From: Poa pratensis
Lineage: Eukaryota; Streptophyta; Magnoliopsida; Poales; Poaceae
Direction of reading: 5' to 3'
Length of the DNA stretch: 64,000 nt
NCBI GenBank assembly: GCA_947311845.1
Contig: CAMZMU010000080.1
Location: 46,696,111 to 46,760,110 of the forward strand
This document shows positions 58,463 to 64,000 of this stretch, in pieces; the stretch's first letter is position 1, and each line of letters begins with the position of its first letter. Made by a program: the position numbers and the translations under genes. The notes under the pieces are model-generated. The model had not been told where the DNA came from. It searched no databases and saw nothing but the letters and a program-made list of their open reading frames with translations.

Positions 58463-60133
58463 TCCTCCCTTTCTTCAAGAAAAGCCGTCCGCGGCTTTGG
58501 ATAAGCTGAAAGTGGAAGAAACAAAAAGAACAACGTGTACGCAGAGTATATGTATATATAACAGATTGTACCATTTTTGTGTACATGATTATTATTCCCA
58601 GTATTTAAGAAACAACTCAATTTGCAGATATAAGTGAAGTACAAATCAGCATGAGACAAACACGTCCTATGTGTATAATCATATTCCAATCGAGCAAGAT
58701 CATAACAGTCCAACAAAGGTGCTGCCTTGTTTTGCTGTAATACATCAACTAGACTAGAATACATCATAGTATCATGAAAATTTAGTATCGTCTCAAAGCA
58801 AAAAGATTCCGGCACATGGCATATACGACCGAAAACACCAAGGTTTAATTCAGCAATTTTATTATACGTAATGCATATGTGATCCACCAAAAAATTCTCA
58901 TTCATGCTATAGTCACCAATTAAATAAAATCTGAAGCAATTGGCATAGGTGCTAGAATTTAAACATGAAATTTCAGAAATCTTATTCATAGCACAACTCA
59001 CTGTAATAGGTTCATCTAGCATGATATAATACAAAATATCAGTCGGTGGTATTTTAGCAAGGATTTCTTTATGTGTAATCAGTACCACATGATCAAAATT
59101 CGAATTTAGCAATTTATCACATGGTGCCGAAATACGTTTGTATATCAAATCACAAGAATCAACCAGCAAAGAATTATACTCACAAAGTGGCGCGCTTGCT
59201 GGCTGCAGCTCCGAATCAGTACCTATGTCAATGGCAATCTCCTCAGATGTAGTAGGTACTGTAACATCTTCCTCTTGTGGTGATGCAGGTTGTAGACTTA
59301 ACGGCTCCCTTTCTTCAAAAGCAACCTGCATATCACAAGAAACAACACTAGAAGTAGAGATAGTTACATTAGCAGAAATATCCTCACATGTCCTATCATC
59401 TACTACACTCATGTTGTATTGTTCTCTCATACTCTCAAAGTGTATGCACTCAACCTCACGTGTAGTGGAATCACACAGCTCACTTTTTATAACACTCTCA
59501 CTCAATTTGGCTATGTGGCGCTCATTCTCACATGGGTTTTGATGCACAAGTAGCTCAACAGTTTTCAGATTCGGACACTCCACAACCATGCTCTTGTTCG
59601 TTTTTGACATTAAAAACTCTTTCTTCTTTTCCTTCTGAACAAGATGAAATGCATGAAAATCGTCTTCAGGTGTAGGTTGTAAGTATCTCTTCCTCATGTT
59701 CCAAATGATGGAAAAAACCATCAACACCACGTGGACAACTTGCTTTAAATTGTCTCCACCACGGTGCTCCCAACATGATGTGACAAGAATCAAGTGCTAC
59801 AGGAGATATATCACATACCACAACCTCGGTGTGCTGTCCTATGGTAATAGGAACCTCAGCCTTGTGTGAAATTTGGAGTGCACCATACGCAGAAGCTAGG
59901 AAATAAGGCTCGGAAAGGTAACATGTACTAAGCTGCAACTTTTCAACGACTTCAATGCTGACTAAATTAATAGACGAGAATCTCTCAATGGTTACAGCAG
60001 CAACTCGTCCACAAATAATGGCATTAAAGTGGAATAGACCATTTCCTTGGATTGGACAACTTTCTTCCTTCCAAAAAGATGCACTACAAAATTTTCGTTT
60101 GCTAGTCTCAAAATCACCCTTGTATTCTGCCAT
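58000..60133 (-). CDS. element 4 coding region: retropepsin-like domain without active site, then a long unknown ORF
   Basis: First frame: ATG at 60133 (MAEYKGDFETSK) to 59666. It has the fold signature of plant retropepsins, VSIEVVEKLQL, GQHTEVVVCDISPVALDS and CHIMLGAPWWRQF. The D-[ST]-G triplet position instead reads IERFSS, so it should not cleave. The second frame, open from about 59790, overlaps it and runs to 58000, over 580 codons, continuing into the 3' LTR. It is Glu/Ser/Thr-rich with DILYYIMLDEPITVSC and no domain I recognise. Its first ATGs are at about 59720-59690. A single indel near 59690 would fuse both frames. Not typical gag or pol. Confidence 0.6.
58463..58476 (-). promoter_or_regulatory. 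polypurine tract of element 4
   Basis: Minus strand GAAGAAAGGGAGGA directly before the 3' LTR. Confidence 0.85.
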
Positions 60134-61430
60134 GGTTAGTCAACACAAATATGTATGAATATGGTGGAATTCTCACAACTCACTCAAAAACCGAAAGAAA
60201 TCATGTATCTTACCGTTCCAAAGTGAATTAGGATAGCTTACCACTCGTAGGGGCAGAACGTGCACGGATGGGATGAAGCGAATATTATGGGTATCAAAGT
60301 GGCACACAACAAACCAGGGTATTTAGTTGAGCTTGGTAGGGATACCTAACAACACCGATTCACAAAGCCTAGTGCTGATCGTATGACACAAGAGACACTC
60401 GGAAACGCACACGGTGGAGATAAATGGGGCAATTGCAACTCTGAAAATGAGCTAAAAAATAATATATGTCGGAGTAATGCTCGTGTTGCAATGCACAGGA
60501 GAGACGCTAGCAAAAGCTCAATAATAAGGGCACAAGATTGCTCAAAACTATTAGCGCAAGGCAGTAGCTCCAAATAGACTGAGATCACAATAATTTCCGG
60601 CCTTTTATTTTCTTCGCGGTACTGTAGCTACAGTATTTCCGAACTCTTTTTTTCTCTTTTTTTTAATACTCTCTTTCTCTTTCGCTCGTTACTGTAGCTA
60701 CAGGAATTTCGGAACTTTTCTTTCTTCTTTTTTTTTTTCTCCCTTTTTCTCTTTGAACTAGGCCACAGAAATCTGTCACGGGAGCAATTAAAAATAGACT
60801 GCCAAAAATAATGCACTTTCCAAAACTTACGTGAGCAGCCCTTGAGCAAACAGGAAAAGCTAGTCTCGCTAGGATTGTTTCTAAACGCAAACGGAGAGAT
60901 AGGCTTGTACGTAAGGCTGGCAAAAAGGAAAGACACAAAACGGTGGCTTGTAAAGTCAAAGATGCTAAACAACCTAGCACACGATACGGACAAGAAAAAG
61001 GAAATTCGAAACTGAACTGGACTCCAACACGGACACGGGACAGTACAAAAACCTGACCTTCTAGGAACGCGTGCATGCACAAGATAAAGAAACCTACTCG
61101 GCCACGATCTGCGTGCGGCAGCAGAACAACAGCAGGTTTTTTTTTTTTAAACGGCGTAACAGCAACGCGATCGACTTTCGATTAGACGAAACGTAACAGA
61201 TTAGAACTCTGACGGACTCCGACGACACGAAAACTGACACAGAAACCTAGAAGCTACTATGACTCAGATCGGAAGAAAAAGTAACGCGAAAAAAACACAC
61301 GATCAGCAACTAAACTCGATGAAACGATGCGATCTAAGGCTATGGCAAATATTTTTGTGGGCTTTTTCTGTATAGGACGAAAATATGTAAATTTACGGGA
61401 TGGATTTGTGGATGCTCACCGAGTAAACGC
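60134..61430 (-). other. leader region of element 4
   Basis: Between PBS and the first ATG. No convincing gene. It contains two copies of ACTGTAGCTACAG (60610-60622 and 60692-60704) in a T/C-rich stretch, about 82 bp apart. Confidence 0.6.
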
Positions 61431-61446
61431 TGGAGCTCTGATACCA
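61431..61446 (-). promoter_or_regulatory. primer-binding site of element 4
   Basis: Minus strand TGGTATCAGAGCTCCA, three bases after the 5' LTR; complementary to initiator Met-tRNA. Confidence 0.88.
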
Positions 61447-61449
61447 AGA

Positions 61450-62439
61450 TGATAAGGGGTGGCCCGATCTTCTCAGTGAGTCGATGGTGGATTTGGTGGA
61501 TGATGTAGATAACTCGCGGATGCTCTCGAACTCTCCGGCTGTTCCCCCGTTGCCAATGCAACAGCTCTTCAACCCAATGGATATTCGCAACACCACACGC
61601 TGGTGCAACGTAGCCGCCGACCACGAAGCGGTTTTGCAATCTGCTAATTCCCAATGGAACAACAGATCACACTCAAACTTTGGTAGCAAACTCTCCAGAT
61701 CGCAACAAAGTGGAGAGGGGAATTCCTGATCGCAGCAAAGAGGAACTCGATTTCAGATGAATGCTTAAAAGCAAGTTCAATCTAGGGTTTTGTTTAAACG
61801 TGGTCTAACCTAAAATACAACGCAAGGCTATATATATATAGCCGGACACCAACGGAACCAACGCGTAGGTCGGTTTACAAGCTGAACGTATCTTTCCTCA
61901 TCTCTCTTAATGGGCCTTCCTAATATTAAATAATCCTGCCCATTTATTTTCCTTGGACGTTGCAATCAAGTGCATGCAATCAGCCAACTCCCTCTCGTGC
62001 AAATTCTCCTTTCGTACGTACTGGGGCTGCCACGACCTGGCCACCATCGATCACTTCATGCACTCCTTGGCCAACATAAGTGCAACGCACATGCATGGCA
62101 AGCTGGGTCCCACGTTCATGCATGATGTGGTTAGCACATGCATGTAGATTTAGCACGTCCAAGTTCTTGTGCTTTGTGGCTAATTTCCGTATCTTGGTCG
62201 CCGTCCTCGCGTGTCTGCTGGTCGCCGTCCTCCCTCTCCTCCCGCTGGCGCCATTTCGACGGATGCCAAATCTAATCAAATAATAATACAATGATTTAGA
62301 TAGTATATAATTCTGAGATATCAAAGTATTATTTTTAACATGGAATAAATTCACCTGATAATAATCATCAGTTAGGCTTAATATTTCCTTCCAGTTCAAA
62401 CATGAATAACCACTATAATTCATAGATATATCCTCACCA
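61450..62439 (-). repeat. 5' LTR of element 4
   Basis: 990 bp. TATA box TATATATATA at about 61828-61841. Contains a cluster of CATGCA motifs (61970-62150). An ORF of over 100 codons crosses it on the minus strand, as in the other LTR. Confidence 0.93.
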
Positions 62440-64000
62440 GAACATCTTGTCGCCAACATAGGATTCCATCGTTACCCCTGAGTTTTGATAGTCAGAAGTT
62501 TTGTCCTTTTCCTCCGTGTAGAAAGTGAACCCGCTGATATCATATGCTTGAAACTTCGCGAGGTTGGGGGCGGGGCCACGTGATAAGTCGTATAGGAGTC
62601 TACCTTCTGCACAATCCGTTGGCGGAGCGACAAGCTCATCTCTGAACCAACGCAAGAAAGAGGAGTTGTGCTCTCTGATTATTTCTCCTTCGGTTCTTTG
62701 TCTGCCCTAGTCAATGTACTTCTGCTTAATCGTGCTTTTGTGCTTTTCCACCCAAGTATCGACCATTTCAAGATGTTGGAGAGCTACTAAGTTTGCCCTG
62801 CTAAAGTCGGCCATTCGATGAGCGAAGCCCACATGTAAGTCCCGCGCGCCATTTTTGTGACCTGACCCACCTAACTTGCCAAAGTGCTTGTTAGGGGGCA
62901 AACCAACAGGGTTATCAATTATCTCTAGATGATTGGTGCAGAAAGAGATGCACTCTTCAGTGAGAAAGCCTTGAACGATGCTTCTATCCGGACGGGCCCT
63001 GTTACGAACAAATCCTTTTATGACCCCATTCCTCCTTTCGAACGCCATCATGCTGTGGAGAAACAACGGTCCGAGATGAATGATATCATCCACGATGTGG
63101 ACCAACAGATGCATGCAAATGTCGAAGAATACGGGCGGGAAGTACATCTCAAGCTCGCATAGTATCACAACAATTTCTTCCTGCAGCCTTGAGAGTCTCT
63201 TTGCTGTGATTGACTTTCGAGAGATCACGTCAAAGAAGTTATAGAGGCCAAAAAGGGTGTCACGGACGTGCTTGTCCATTATCCCTCGGATCGCAACTGG
63301 GAATATTTGCGTCATCATCACGTGACAATCATGAGACTTCATACCGCTGAACTTCTTTTTCTGCCAGTCTAAGAATCTGTTTATCAGCCCCGAGTAACCC
63401 ATATGCACTTTGACTCCTAGAAGGCACTTGAACAATTGTTCGATCTCATTTGGACTAAGAGTGAAGCAAGAGGGGGGACAGTAATAGTCATTCTTCTTAA
63501 CCCTTTTAGCAAGGTGGCCGTCCGTCTCCTCATCCGACTGGTCGTCATCCCCATTTTCGTATCCCTCTTGAAGCTCTTCCCTAATGTTCATATGTTTAAG
63601 GTCACGTCTTGCTTTCGGCCCATCTTTGGTCCTGTCCGCCATGTGGAGCACAGTGCTAAACAAACTCTCGTACACATTCTTCGTGATATGCATTAGATCA
63701 AGGCAATTTGGCGTACTGAAGATTTGCCAGTATGGCAAGTCCCAAAACATAGACCTCGTCTTCCAAACACCATGGAGCGGTTTTGGCGTCTGTCGCTTCT
63801 TTCCCGGCTCAGGGCACTCTTCCCAACCATTCAGCAGCTCGTAAATTTCATCGCCGCTCCTCTTATGCGGAGGTCCTCAGGGCTCATCTTTACCGTTGAA
63901 AAGGTCTCCATGTTTCCTCCATGGGTCTGTATTGCGTAGCCAACTTCGATGGCCTATGTAGACGGTTTTCGAAGAACCGGCTTTCTTGAGCTGGTGGAAT
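62440..64000 (-). pseudogene. CACTA transposase (TNPD-type) with DUF4218 region, enters from right edge
   Basis: A single frame runs from the window edge: YIGHRSWLR ... DPWRKHGDLFNG, then HGVWKTRSMFWDLPYW and CLDLMHITKNV, typical of grass CACTA transposases (Transposase_21 type). DUF4218 follows: MKSHDCHVMMTQIFPVAIRG, EMYFPPVFFDI, MMAFERRNGVIKGFVRNRARP. The N-terminal half of DUF4216 (ISGFTFYTEEKDKTSDYQNSG) leads to the insertion of element 4 at 62440. Two in-frame stops: TGA at 63877-63879 and TAG at about 62707-62709 (KYID-stop-GRQRTEG). The protein would cut the element at its CACTA ends; here it is not functional. Confidence 0.85.

Larger units (their letters stand above)
57471..62439 (-). 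mobile_element. non-autonomous LTR retrotransposon (element 4)
   Basis: LTRs 61450-62439 (5') and 57471-58462 (3'), TG...CA, TSD GAACA (57466-57470, 62440-62444). PBS for Met-tRNA and a PPT are present. The 3-kb interior has no RT, RNase H or integrase; it encodes a protease-like domain plus a long unknown ORF. LTRs differ by only about 3 substitutions plus small indels by eye, so it is very young. It landed inside the DUF4216 coding region of the CACTA transposase. Confidence 0.92.
30195..64000 (-). mobile_element. CACTA (En/Spm-type) transposon, left end in window, heavily invaded
   Basis: The left terminus is CACTAGTAGGAAAAGG at 30195, followed by subterminal repeats. Both genes read leftwards: the transposase (56978-64000, interrupted) and the second gene (30695-32698). 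The right terminus is beyond the window. Inserts: solo LTR 33022-56186 with its nested elements, and element 4 at 57471-62439. Alternatively there are two abutting CACTA elements, because internal subterminal-like repeats occur at 56715-56795. Confidence 0.8.

Overview
The window is a piece of nuclear DNA from a plant, most likely a Pooideae grass of the wheat/barley type. The clues are GT-AG introns, Ty3/gypsy elements of Tat and other lineages, a CACTA transposon, Helitron-like ends, and a solo LTR that begins TGATACGTCC like the very abundant Sabrina-type LTRs of Triticeae (the last is recalled family knowledge, not a search). One cellular gene is recognisable; nearly everything else is transposable-element sequence.

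Left part (1-7.5 kb): a cytosolic/organellar-type threonyl-tRNA synthetase gene on the minus strand. Eighteen coding exons join in frame (622 codons). The last part of the anticodon-binding domain lies beyond the left edge. About 200 bp upstream of its ATG a Helitron-like element (7660-8833) begins. From 9.3 to 13.9 kb there is a minisatellite, a seven-exon plant mobile domain (PMD) gene with one nonsense codon, and a convergent broken small gene with a minisatellite upstream of its TATA-like box. A second possible Helitron (14.7-15.6 kb) and a truncated LTR fragment follow.

Middle (16.8-30.0 kb): a minus-strand Ty3/gypsy Tat-lineage element with TSD GGTGG, two RNase H-like regions, and a multi-exon antisense gene between integrase and the 3' LTR. 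It sits inside an older LTR-like repeat.

Right part (30.2 kb to the edge): a large minus-strand CACTA transposon. It carries a Ulp1-like/RNase H-N-terminal-domain gene (30.7-32.7 kb) and a transposase gene (57-64 kb, DUF4216 and DUF4218 regions). It has been invaded repeatedly. A solo LTR (33022-56186, TSD CACCA) holds a plus-strand Tat element (33682-55357, TSD GTGTT), whose 3' LTR holds a third gypsy element (46374-54901, TSD ACTAC). Separately, a small non-autonomous LTR element (57471-62439, TSD GAACA) split the transposase gene. LTR divergences counted by eye fit this order.

The two Tat elements each carry an antisense gene of the same design: a Transposase_28-like N-terminal domain, an acidic/Ser-Pro linker, an intron of about 80 nt at the same place, then coiled coil. 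Many reading-frame breaks in the young elements are single-base homopolymer length changes, so some may be assembly errors rather than decay. No rRNA, tRNA or CRISPR feature was seen.
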